From: an uncultured Lachnospiraceae bacterium
Lineage (GTDB): Bacteria > Bacillota > Clostridia > Lachnospirales > Lachnospiraceae
Assembly: GCA_902772565.1 (NCBI GenBank)
Contig: CACYBJ010000150.1
Coordinates: forward strand, 1 to 6,267
Direction: 5' to 3'
DNA: 6,267 nt
In this document: positions 1 through 6,267 of the stretch, piece by piece
Layout: each line of letters opens with the position of its first letter
Position numbering within the stretch: the first letter of the stretch is position 1
Notes under the pieces: generated by a model
What the model was told of the DNA's origin: nothing
Database searches by the model: none
The model's input: the letters and a program-made list of their open reading frames with translations, nothing else
Translations under genes and position numbers: made by a program

Positions 1-713
1 GTGTCAATTGCAGCTTCCAGAGTTACGGTTTTCATAGTAGAACCGGGTGTAAATGTGGAAGAGAAGAAACGGTTGATATAGGCACCTTCATAGGCAGAAT
101 TGGTAGCAATATCCGAAGGAATATTAACCGGATCATATGAAGGTGTGGAAACCATACAGAGGATTTCACCTGTTTTGTAATTGTAGATTCCCAGGCAGCC
201 TTTGTATTTGCCGAAGGCTTTAAGTGCAACTTTGTTAATGTCTGATGACATTGTGAGCTGTACTGTGTTACCCATGTCAGTTGCTTTATACTCGCCGCCC
301 ACAGTTGTATAACGTGAGAAGTAGTTGGAAAGAGAAGATAAAGCACCGGTGCTGATCATGTAATACTTGTCGCCTGTAGCATGAAGCATGGCAGTACGAA
401 CGGAAGAGTCGTCACAGTAAGTGATTCCGTTTTCGTCTACGGACACCAGGAAGTTTCCGTTGGCATCTTCGATAGAACCGCGCACATAAAGCTTTTCGGA
501 ATTGGTATCGTCGGTATAGTACTGTCTGAGTCCGTTGGACCGTCTGATGATTTCCGTATTCTGCACAGGATTGTAACCTATGGCAGCATAGTAGTTTTCA
601 AGGGTCCATGTGTTTAAGTTCAGCAGATACTCAATGATGAAAATCATGAGACCGGCAACAAACAAAAAGCATAATACTACGCAGAATTTTGTTCTGTTTT
701 GGATCTTTTTCAT
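1..713 (-). CDS. pbpA: PbpA-like class B penicillin-binding protein (transpeptidase), N-terminal part, cut by window edge
   Basis: Only the first 237 residues are in the window; the gene continues past base 1. It starts at the ATG whose complement is at 711-713, with GGAGG six bases upstream. A short cytoplasmic basic end (MKKIQNRTK) is followed by one membrane segment at about residues 10-32, a signal anchor that places the rest outside the membrane. The class B PBP motif R-G-x-I-x-D-x-x-G is at residues 78-86 (RGSIEDANG). The transpeptidase domain opens near residue 150, with KGCLGIYNYKTGEIL (171-185) and PSYDP (191-195). The SxxK active site is S225-T-M-K228, preceded by TPG. The short N-terminal region resembles actinobacterial PbpA more than E. 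coli PBP2 or PBP3. By family knowledge it crosslinks peptidoglycan stem peptides and works with a SEDS glycosyltransferase, here encoded just upstream in the same direction, 35 bases away with no terminator. The SxN and KTG motifs should lie outside the window. Whether it serves septation or elongation cannot be told. Confidence 0.9.
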   Translation of the reverse strand, partial: MKKIQNRTKFCVVLCFLFVAGLMIFIIEYLLNLNTWTLENYYAAIGYNPVQNTEIIRRSNGLRQYYTDDTNSEKLYVRGSIEDANGNFLVSVDENGITYCDDSSVRTAMLHATGDKYYMISTGALSSLSNYFSRYTTVGGEYKATDMGNTVQLTMSSDINKVALKAFGKYKGCLGIYNYKTGEILCMVSTPSYDPVNIPSDIATNSAYEGAYINRFFSSTFTPGSTMKTVTLEAAID

Positions 714-748
714 TTAACGCCTCCATGTCAAACAATCATGTTTGGCAA

Positions 749-2794
749 TTAAAACATATCGTCTGAATCCGATTTGTTGTCTCTCTTAGTGATAACAGCT
801 TTGTTGGTCTTTACTGTTTTTACAGCCTTGGAAGTTTTAACACTTCCTTTGGCGGATGCTTTCTTTTTAACTGTGCCGGACTTAACGGGGGTTCCGGTTT
901 TCTTTGCTGTGCTTGTTCCTGATTTAACAGCCTTGCTCCCTCCAAATCCGAGAGAAGATAAGAGCCCGCCTTTAGTCTTTGTGGTTGTCTTTCTTATTTT
1001 GTTTGCAACTCCGGCAGATGCGGCAGTCGTGTTTTCGGAATCTCTGATGGTAGGAGCCATTTCGGCTTTCTTAAGTCCCGTGGCAAAACTTGCATTACGT
1101 CTGGTATCCGTTGCTTTAAGGAAGGCCAGACATCCCCAGGCCATTATCATGGAGGAACCGCCGTTTGATACGAACGGGAAGGTTACACCTGTAAGAGGAA
1201 GAAGGTCAACAGAGCCGAATACGTTCAGTGCTGTCTGGAAAATGAAAAGTGATGTGGCAGCACATGCAGCAATTGTATAATATGTAGATCTTGAATTGAT
1301 GCAGGATCTGATGGAGAAAACAGCAAGGGTCAAAATGCATCCGATTGCAAGAAGGGCGATAATAAAGCCCCACTCCTCACAAAGCATACCGAATACAAGG
1401 TCGGTATCGGAGGCTGATACATGCTTTGATGCAAGTCGTCCGTTTCCGAGACCCACGCCGAATAATCGTCCGTTATTAATGGCAACCTGAGTGTTGATCA
1501 TCTGGTAGCCGCCTGATCCGGCATATTCCCATGCATGACCCCAGCTGGCGAATCGCTTGAGAATGTACGGTTTCGTGGCTATTATAAGCGCCATTCCCAG
1601 TATGGCTCCGGAGAACATAATGGAGACCGTTGCGATACTTCCCGAACGAAGGAAAGCAAGTACAAGGAATGTGATGAAGAAAATCGCTGCCGTACCGAAG
1701 TCGGAGCAGTATGCAAGGATTGCACAGCTGACAAAGGTAAGGACGATGAACATGATAATGTTTCTTCTTTTGAAAAGTCGGTCCAGAGTAGCAGCACCCG
1801 CAAAAATATAGGTGATTTTAGCAATTTCCGAAAGCTGCATGCTGACACCGCCTACGGTTACCCAGTTAATGGCACCGTACTTTTCGCTACCGAAAACAAC
1901 AGTGAATAAAAGAAGACCGATGGCTGCGGCGGCCATGACCCATCTTAATTCTTTAAGATGAGTGGAATTCTTCAGGAGGTATCCGAGGAAAATCATAAAG
2001 AGGATACCGAATACCATACTGATAACCTGTTTTAAAAGGGAAGACGGTGCAAAGGATGAAACAACACCCAAACTTAAGGTTGAAAGATAGAAAGCAATGA
2101 TTTCCATCTCAAAACCTCGGACACCGATGATTCTCATGTCTACGAAATACAGCCACATTGTAAGTGTGAGAATTGTAAATGAAGGGATAACATAGATAGA
2201 AGCGTTATCTCCGCGGTTTACGATTAATGTAAGGGCTGTAAGTATCTGGAAAATAGTAAGCAAAATAAGAGTAGACCAGGGTGAAATCGGTCTGGTCTTT
2301 TTTCTTCTCTTTTCATTGGCCTTAAGTTCCGATGTTGTTAAAGGCTCAAGACGAAGGTTGGCAGTACCTAAGGTGATGATGTCGCCGTAGTTTACGGCTT
2401 CTTCGTCAATGATTTCCTCGCCGTTGACCAAAACACCTTTGGCTGCGGCAAGATCATAGATTCTCCACTTACCTTCTTTATTTCTGATGAGACCGGCATG
2501 CTGTCTTGCGACTTTTGAGCCGGTAATGATAATATCACTGGATTTGTGACTTCCGATGATATTCTCCCAATGGTAAATAAAATGATTACGTCCGTTGGCA
2601 ATATTTACAAGTTTCGCCCAAACCTCAGGCTGCTTCGGAAGGTTGAGAAGCGAGAGAATGGCAATACCGATAATGGTAACGGACAGAATAGGGAATATAT
2701 AATTAATTACAAGAGGATAAACATCCCTGAAGAACATACCGGATGTCAAACTCTGTACTGCTTTTAGTATTTCGCTGAAGAATGCGTCAAACAT
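749..2794 (-). CDS. FHA domain-SEDS fusion: FtsW/RodA/SpoVE family peptidoglycan glycosyltransferase
   Basis: The product is 681 residues; most SEDS proteins have about 370-420. The ATG is preceded by AGGAG ten bases upstream. An N-terminal membrane segment (about 26-50) precedes a cytoplasmic FHA-like domain (about 60-152), recognised by G81, DIII (87-90), VARQH (95-99), YDL (113-115), VNG (123-125) and YGD (136-138). A SEDS core of about ten membrane segments covers roughly 170-562. Family marks are GAINW (307-311), QLSEIAK (320-326), the long extracellular loop with the expected catalytic Asp D465 in TDLVF, EEWG (473-476) and PFVSNGGSS (540-548). A basic Lys/Thr/Ser-rich tail fills about 563-671 and ends acidic (SDSDDMF). 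SEDS proteins polymerise glycan strands from lipid II with a partner class B PBP, which is the next gene. FtsW, RodA and SpoVE cannot be separated from this sequence, so no symbol is given. Odd points: the FHA lacks the usual phosphothreonine-contact residues, and the usual Tyr of SYGGSS is Asn544. Confidence 0.93.
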   Translation of the reverse strand: MFDAFFSEILKAVQSLTSGMFFRDVYPLVINYIFPILSVTIIGIAILSLLNLPKQPEVWAKLVNIANGRNHFIYHWENIIGSHKSSDIIITGSKVARQHAGLIRNKEGKWRIYDLAAAKGVLVNGEEIIDEEAVNYGDIITLGTANLRLEPLTTSELKANEKRRKKTRPISPWSTLILLTIFQILTALTLIVNRGDNASIYVIPSFTILTLTMWLYFVDMRIIGVRGFEMEIIAFYLSTLSLGVVSSFAPSSLLKQVISMVFGILFMIFLGYLLKNSTHLKELRWVMAAAAIGLLLFTVVFGSEKYGAINWVTVGGVSMQLSEIAKITYIFAGAATLDRLFKRRNIIMFIVLTFVSCAILAYCSDFGTAAIFFITFLVLAFLRSGSIATVSIMFSGAILGMALIIATKPYILKRFASWGHAWEYAGSGGYQMINTQVAINNGRLFGVGLGNGRLASKHVSASDTDLVFGMLCEEWGFIIALLAIGCILTLAVFSIRSCINSRSTYYTIAACAATSLFIFQTALNVFGSVDLLPLTGVTFPFVSNGGSSMIMAWGCLAFLKATDTRRNASFATGLKKAEMAPTIRDSENTTAASAGVANKIRKTTTKTKGGLLSSLGFGGSKAVKSGTSTAKKTGTPVKSGTVKKKASAKGSVKTSKAVKTVKTNKAVITKRDNKSDSDDMF

Positions 2795-2826
2795 TTTATA
2801 CTGACTCCTAAAAAGTAATCCAATGT

Positions 2827-2855
2827 ATTATACCAATTTTTATAGTAAGTAGCAA
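2827..2855 (-). promoter_or_regulatory. Sigma-A promoter for the FHA-SEDS/pbpA genes (extended -10)
   Basis: Read on the minus strand, the -35 is TTGCTA (complement of 2850-2855), the spacer is exactly 17 bases, and the -10 is a perfect TATAAT (complement of 2827-2832). TG lies one base before the -10, giving an extended -10 (TGGTATAAT). AT-rich DNA lies upstream of the -35. Transcription should start near 2820, leaving a leader of about 25 bases that contains the AGGAG ribosome binding site. This is the best promoter match in the window. Confidence 0.85.
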
Positions 2856-2966
2856 TGGATTTTTCTATATAATAAAGTAGAAACTGCTTTAAGAGTATTA
2901 AGATTTCCTTAAAAAACGGCAAAGGGGCAGATGCGAATGCCGGAGCAAAATTAAACTGTTGGTGTA

Positions 2967-2995
2967 TTGACTTTTTGTGCTGCAGGGTTTACATT
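2967..2995 (+). promoter_or_regulatory. Probable sigma-A promoter for dgt-dnaG-rpoD
   Basis: The -35 is TTGACT (2967-2972, five of six consensus bases), the spacer is 17 bases, and the -10 is TACATT (2990-2995, four of six). Transcription would start near 3002, about 75 bases before the dgt start. The imperfect dyad GGTT...AACC (2986-3000) overlaps the -10 and could be an operator, but it is too short to claim. The -10 is clearly weaker than that of the divergent promoter. Confidence 0.55.
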
Positions 2996-3067
2996 TAACC
3001 AGTGGGCTAACTATGCGAATTTTTGTGTATTTAGTCTGTTTTATGGGTCAAAATACTGCTGTAAAAC

Positions 3068-3072
3068 AGGAG
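3068..3072 (+). promoter_or_regulatory. Ribosome binding site fixing the dgt start
   Basis: AGGAG lies six bases before the ATG at 3079. The same frame is open back to a GTG at 2977, but that GTG has no Shine-Dalgarno sequence and falls inside the promoter spacer, upstream of the predicted transcription start. The site therefore favours 3079. Confidence 0.85.
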
Positions 3073-3078
3073 AATCAC

Positions 3079-4101
3079 ATGGAAAACGAACTCAAAATCC
3101 GACAGATTTTCGAAAAAAGGGAGCATGACATGTTGAGAAGTTATGCCTGTTTTTCGGATCTTTCAAAAGGCCGTGACAGGTATGAGGAGCCTTGTGACAT
3201 ACGCCCCGCATTTCAAAGAGACCGTGACAGGATCATCCACTGTAAGGCATTCAGGCGCCTTAAGGATAAAACCCAGGTTTTCTTAAATCCCGAAGGCGAT
3301 CATTACAGAACCAGACTTACTCACACTCTTGAAGTGGCTCAGATTGCCAGATCCATATCAAGAGCGCTGCTTCTTAACGAAGATTTAACGGAGGCTATTG
3401 CTCTGGCTCACGATTTGGGACACACACCCTTCGGACATGCGGGTGAGAGAGCTCTTAACAGGGTTTCTCCCAAGGGATTTCAGCACCACAAACAGGGTGA
3501 AAGAGTAGTCAAATACCTTGAAAAGCACGGTTTGGGACTGAATCTTTCCTTTGAAGTAATTGACGGAATACTGAATCATCAGACTTCGGGTAATCCGGCA
3601 ACGCTGGAAGGCAAAGTAGTAAGACTGGCCGATAAAATAGCCTACATTAATCACGATATCGACGATGCCATACGAGGCGGAATCATCGAAAACAGTGATA
3701 TCCCCAAGGAATTTACGGAAATGATGGGCAACTCCCTTTCCGACAGATTGAATTCCGCGGTTCATAATGTAATTATCAATTCCGAGAATAAGCCTGAGGT
3801 TTCTCTTTCCGACGAGTACAGAGAATGCCTTTACGGCCTCAGAAAATGGCTTTTCGGAAATGTATATACCAACCCCAAGGCCAAAGGCGAAGAAGGTAAG
3901 GCCGAGGCCATGATAGAGCATCTGTATCATTATTATACGGAGCATCCTGAGGATATTCCGGGGTATGAAGAGGACATGTCCCGCCCCTGGTATACCGATT
4001 TGGATACCGAGATTTGCGATTATATTTCCGGCATGACAGACCGATTCTTTGTAATGACCTACAGCAATCTGATTCTGCCAAGCGCATGGAAGGTTTTATA
4101 A
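3079..4101 (+). CDS. dgt: Deoxyguanosinetriphosphate triphosphohydrolase (dGTPase), HD superfamily
   Basis: The product has 340 residues, the usual size of the shorter Dgt subfamily; E. coli Dgt is about 505. Dgt enzymes cleave dGTP, and often other dNTPs, to the deoxynucleoside and triphosphate, trimming dNTP pools in the cytoplasm. The family N-terminus is clear: FQRDRDRIIH (45-54), KAFRRLKDKTQVF (56-68) and PEGDHYRTRLTHTLEVAQIA (71-90). The HD metal ligands are visible as H82 (RLTH), H111-D112 (ALAHDLGH) and D185 (RLADK). NHDIDDA (191-197) follows, and GMTDRF (318-323) lies near the C-terminus. The ATG at 3079 is chosen because AGGAG sits six bases upstream and homologues begin about here; a 34-residue extension from a GTG at 2977 looks spurious. 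It is the first gene of a probable operon, and dnaG begins 12 bases after its stop. No key residue is missing. Confidence in the family is very high; the actual substrate preference is not visible. Confidence 0.96.
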   Translation: MENELKIRQIFEKREHDMLRSYACFSDLSKGRDRYEEPCDIRPAFQRDRDRIIHCKAFRRLKDKTQVFLNPEGDHYRTRLTHTLEVAQIARSISRALLLNEDLTEAIALAHDLGHTPFGHAGERALNRVSPKGFQHHKQGERVVKYLEKHGLGLNLSFEVIDGILNHQTSGNPATLEGKVVRLADKIAYINHDIDDAIRGGIIENSDIPKEFTEMMGNSLSDRLNSAVHNVIINSENKPEVSLSDEYRECLYGLRKWLFGNVYTNPKAKGEEGKAEAMIEHLYHYYTEHPEDIPGYEEDMSRPWYTDLDTEICDYISGMTDRFFVMTYSNLILPSAWKVL

Positions 4102-4102
4102 C

Positions 4103-4106
4103 GGAG
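4103..4106 (+). promoter_or_regulatory. Ribosome binding site supporting the TTG start of dnaG
   Basis: GGAG, in the 12-base gap after the dgt stop, lies seven bases before the TTG at 4114. No ATG or GTG near this point has comparable spacing. The protein read from this TTG begins where DnaG proteins normally begin, so the site decides the start. Confidence 0.85.
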
Positions 4107-4113
4107 TTTAATT

Positions 4114-5967
4114 TTGTATTACGATCAGGAAATAATTGATAAAGTTAAAGATCGAAATGACATTGTGGATGTGATCGGCAGCTACATTTCCCTTAAGAAG
4201 AAGGGCGCCAATTATGTCGGCATATGCCCGTTCCACAACGATTCCGACCCTTCGCTTACTGTCAGCCGCTCCAAGCAGATATACAAATGCTTCGCCTGCG
4301 GTGAGGCGGGGAATGTCTTTACCTTCCTTATGAAGTATGACAACATGGAATTTTTCGAGGCCATAAAGACTCTGGCAGACAGGGCAGGCGTTGAACTTCC
4401 GAAGGATGAATATAAATCCTATAATTCCGAAAAAGCCAAGAAGTATGAGGCTATGAGGGAAATTTATAAGGAAGTAGCAACGATCTACTACAATAACCTG
4501 TACAATCCGGAGGATACCACGGGACTTGATTATTTCAGGAAGCGCGGGCTTTCCGACCAGACCATCACAAAGTTCGGCCTGGGTTATTCTCTGAAGAATG
4601 GATCTTCCCTTTACGAACACTTAAAGAGCAAGGGCTATAATGATGAAATAATTAACGAATCCATGCTTTTTAATTACACTGAAAAGTACGGATTCAGAGA
4701 CAAATTCTGGAACAGGGTAATGTTCCCCATACTTGATAAGAACAGCAAGGTAATTGCTTTCGGCGGACGAGTCATGGGTGACGGAGAACCAAAGTATCTT
4801 AATTCCAACGAGACGCTGATTTTCGATAAGAGTTCCAACCTATATGCCTACTACCTTGCAAGGCGTACCAGAAAGGACTATTTCCTTCTTTGTGAAGGTT
4901 ACATGGACGTTATCGCCCTGCATCAGGCGGGGTTTGACAATGCGGTGGCAAGCCTTGGAACGGCCCTTACGGAAAAACAGGCTGCACTTATAGCCAGATG
5001 CGTAAGGCGCGTGGTCATCACCTACGACAGCGATGACGCCGGAAGAAAGGCAGCCAACAGGGCTATTCCTATACTGAGGGCGGCTGGCATCAGCACCAAA
5101 GTGCTGAACATGAAACCCTACAAAGATCCGGACGAGTTTATTAAGGCTCTCGGAAACGAAGCCTATCAGGAACGCATAAACGATGCGGTTCCTTCCTTTA
5201 CTTTTGCAACCAAATACAAAAGCGAAAGCTATGATTTTTCCAATCCCGATGAGAAAGAGGCTTTCATAAATGACATGGTGGGAGAGTTTTGCAGAACTCC
5301 CGAGCCTGCCCGTTCGGTGCAGATGCAGGAGTTTTCCGCAACCTATAATTACCCGCTTGATCAGTTAAAGACTCTGGTTGCGGTACGCGGCGAAAGCATG
5401 AGACTTTCAGGTGCATTTGGCAAGGACGTTGGCTACGAGAATGAGCCTTCGGTCTACGAACCGGAAAATGCTGCATCCGCAAAAAATGTTAAAGAAAAGG
5501 CTAAGCCTTATGTTACGGAACAGGAGAAACTCATACTAACCTGGATGACGGAAAACAAAATCTTTGCGGATCTGACAAAGAAGTATCTTGCCGAAGAGGA
5601 TTTTTCGCCGGGAATTGCCCAAAAAGCAGCAGGTCTTGCTTTTGAACAGCTGGACTCCGGAAGAACTGTGGTGGATGCCTCATCGGTCATCAGCTGTTTT
5701 GAAACTTCCGAAGAACAGTCTGCCGTAAGCGGGATATTCCTGTCGGAGCTTTGGGATAAGATGGAAGATGATAAAGCCGGAATCGAAAAAGGCTTTATTG
5801 ATGCCATGGTTAAAATGCTTACAGAGTCAAATCACAGAAGACTAAAGACGGCTACCGAAAATAAAGACGGAAATGCCATAACGGAATATGCTAAAAGGAC
5901 CAAGGTGCTTAAGACTCTGCCTCAGGTCCTGTCTGCCGAACTAAACGCCGGTAATTGGCAGATATAA
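4114..5967 (+). CDS. dnaG: DNA primase
   Basis: The product has 617 residues, slightly longer than the 581 of E. coli and about 600 of B. subtilis. It makes the short RNA primers for replication and is recruited by the replicative helicase DnaB/DnaC. The N-terminal CHC2 zinc-binding domain (about 1-96) has ligands C38, H41, C59 and C62 (ICPFH, KCFACG). The catalytic core has FGLGY (154-158) and FGGRVMGDGEPKYLNS (216-231). The TOPRIM part has EGYMD (261-265, acidic E261) and YDSDDAGRKA (304-313), whose D305 and D307 should bind metal, followed by KDPDEF (337-342). A low-complexity linker (about 440-465) leads to a helical C-terminal helicase-binding domain (about 466-617), which is poorly conserved as usual. 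The start is TTG with GGAG seven bases upstream; MYYDQEIIDKVKDRNDIVDV matches the normal DnaG start. It lies 12 bases after dgt and 34 before rpoD with no terminator, so co-transcription is likely. The TTG start may lower translation relative to rpoD, an inference. Confidence 0.98.
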   Translation: MYYDQEIIDKVKDRNDIVDVIGSYISLKKKGANYVGICPFHNDSDPSLTVSRSKQIYKCFACGEAGNVFTFLMKYDNMEFFEAIKTLADRAGVELPKDEYKSYNSEKAKKYEAMREIYKEVATIYYNNLYNPEDTTGLDYFRKRGLSDQTITKFGLGYSLKNGSSLYEHLKSKGYNDEIINESMLFNYTEKYGFRDKFWNRVMFPILDKNSKVIAFGGRVMGDGEPKYLNSNETLIFDKSSNLYAYYLARRTRKDYFLLCEGYMDVIALHQAGFDNAVASLGTALTEKQAALIARCVRRVVITYDSDDAGRKAANRAIPILRAAGISTKVLNMKPYKDPDEFIKALGNEAYQERINDAVPSFTFATKYKSESYDFSNPDEKEAFINDMVGEFCRTPEPARSVQMQEFSATYNYPLDQLKTLVAVRGESMRLSGAFGKDVGYENEPSVYEPENAASAKNVKEKAKPYVTEQEKLILTWMTENKIFADLTKKYLAEEDFSPGIAQKAAGLAFEQLDSGRTVVDASSVISCFETSEEQSAVSGIFLSELWDKMEDDKAGIEKGFIDAMVKMLTESNHRRLKTATENKDGNAITEYAKRTKVLKTLPQVLSAELNAGNWQI

Positions 5968-6001
5968 CCCCGGTCACATTAACTAACGAAAGGACGAGAG
6001 A

Positions 6002-6267
6002 ATGGAAGACAACATGATGCAGTTTCAGCAGAAACTCGGAGAATTAGTGGAGTATGCGAGAACAAAGAAGGATGTTCTTGATTATACTGAAGTTAAGGCG
6101 TGTTTCGAAGGCTTTGAAATTGACGAAGAACAGCTTAAGAAGGTGTACGAATTCCTCGATGAGAACGGCATCGACGTTCTTACCGAAGATGTTTCCATGG
6201 ACGATAACGACAACGAAATCGAAAGAATGGCAAATATCAGCGAAGAAGACCTTCTTGCAGACCTTGA
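6002..6267 (+). CDS. rpoD: Primary sigma factor RpoD/SigA, N-terminal part, cut by window edge
   Basis: Only 88 codons are present; the gene runs past the right edge. The ATG at 6002 is preceded by AAAGGA (5989-5994), seven bases upstream. Residues 1 to about 62 match sigma-70 region 1.1: LGELVEYARTKKDVLDYTEV, then FEIDEEQLKKVYEFLDENGIDVL. An acidic stretch follows (MDDNDNEIER, SEEDLLADL). In primary sigma factors region 1.1 keeps free sigma from binding DNA and occupies the DNA channel of the polymerase; alternative sigma factors lack it, which supports the housekeeping factor. Regions 1.2 to 4 lie outside the window, so the call rests on region 1.1 and on the position directly after dnaG, where Firmicutes keep rpoD. 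No convincing separate promoter is visible in the 34-base gap, so expression from the dgt promoter is expected, though a promoter inside dnaG cannot be excluded. Confidence 0.92.
   Translation, partial: MEDNMMQFQQKLGELVEYARTKKDVLDYTEVKACFEGFEIDEEQLKKVYEFLDENGIDVLTEDVSMDDNDNEIERMANISEEDLLADL

Larger units (their letters stand above)
2795..3078. other. Divergent intergenic region between the cell-wall genes and dgt-dnaG-rpoD
   Basis: These 284 bases contain no convincing gene and separate two divergent transcription units. The left part is AT-rich and carries the promoter of the FHA-SEDS gene (2827-2855). The right part carries the probable dgt promoter (2967-2995) and a leader of about 75 bases. 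Between them are two TTAAGA copies (2889-2894 and 2898-2903) with CTTAA in opposite orientation at 2908-2912, and a weak hairpin, CGGCA (2917-2921) with TGCCG (2938-2942). I recognise no known riboswitch, small RNA or terminator here; a terminator is not needed between divergent genes. Confidence 0.8.

Noticed and set aside
726..746. Short dyad (CAAAC...GTTTG) between the SEDS gene and pbpA as a terminator
   Set aside because: The stem is only about five AT-rich base pairs and has no U-tract; the genes are more likely co-transcribed.
774..1280. 168-codon plus-strand open frame opposite the SEDS C-terminal region
   Set aside because: It is the complement of the Lys/Thr-rich tail and last membrane segments. 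It has no ribosome binding site or recognisable domain, and the minus-strand frame is clearly the real gene.
2868..2873. Plus-strand TATAAT that could be a second rightward promoter
   Set aside because: No acceptable -35 lies 16-18 bases upstream (GTAAGT at 17); it is explained by AT-rich DNA upstream of the leftward promoter.
2911..2960. Riboswitch suggested by purine-rich sequence around CGGCAAAGGGGC
   Set aside because: It does not fit any riboswitch consensus I know, including the c-di-GMP class it superficially recalls, and it lies upstream of the predicted start site.
3385..3945. 186-codon minus-strand open frame inside dgt
   Set aside because: It lies fully antisense to conserved dGTPase HD-domain sequence and shows no family features.
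4108..4620. 170-codon minus-strand open frame over the start of dnaG
   Set aside because: It is antisense to the zinc-binding domain of DnaG, with no recognisable product.
5955..5984. Possible rpoD promoter at the end of dnaG (TTGGCA, then TTAACT after 18 bases)
   Set aside because: The -10 is poor and the spacing not ideal, and it would leave almost no leader before the rpoD ribosome binding site. Too weak to list.

Overview
The window looks like core chromosome of a low-to-mid-GC Firmicute, most likely a clostridial species of the Lachnospiraceae type (Butyrivibrio/Roseburia-like). This rests on protein style, AGGAG-type ribosome binding sites, sigma-A promoters with TATAAT boxes and a dgt-dnaG-rpoD gene order. 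The family is inferred by recognition, not by a search. Nothing suggests mobile DNA, CRISPR, rRNA or tRNA.

Layout: two divergent gene sets leave a 284-base intergenic region (2795-3078). Leftwards, on the minus strand, lie a 681-residue FHA-SEDS fusion (FtsW/RodA/SpoVE family, 749-2794) and, 35 bases further on, the N-terminal 237 residues of a PbpA-like class B penicillin-binding protein that runs off the left edge (1-713). A SEDS glycosyltransferase and a class B transpeptidase together form a peptidoglycan polymerase/crosslinker pair. Fusing an FHA domain to the SEDS protein recalls the separate fha, rodA and pbpA genes of actinobacteria.

Rightwards, on the plus strand, lie dgt (dNTP triphosphohydrolase, 3079-4101), dnaG (primase, 4114-5967, TTG start) and the first 88 codons of rpoD/sigA (6002 to the right edge). 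The gaps are 12 and 34 bases and no terminator is visible, so the three are probably one transcript. It links dNTP control, replication priming and the housekeeping sigma factor, a clostridial form of the macromolecular synthesis operon.

The intergenic region holds a very good extended -10 promoter for the cell-wall genes and a reasonable sigma-A promoter for dgt.

I do not see an obviously new system. The best candidate for a second look is the FHA-SEDS fusion: its FHA domain appears to have lost the usual phosphothreonine-contact residues, and it carries a long Lys/Thr-rich cytoplasmic tail.
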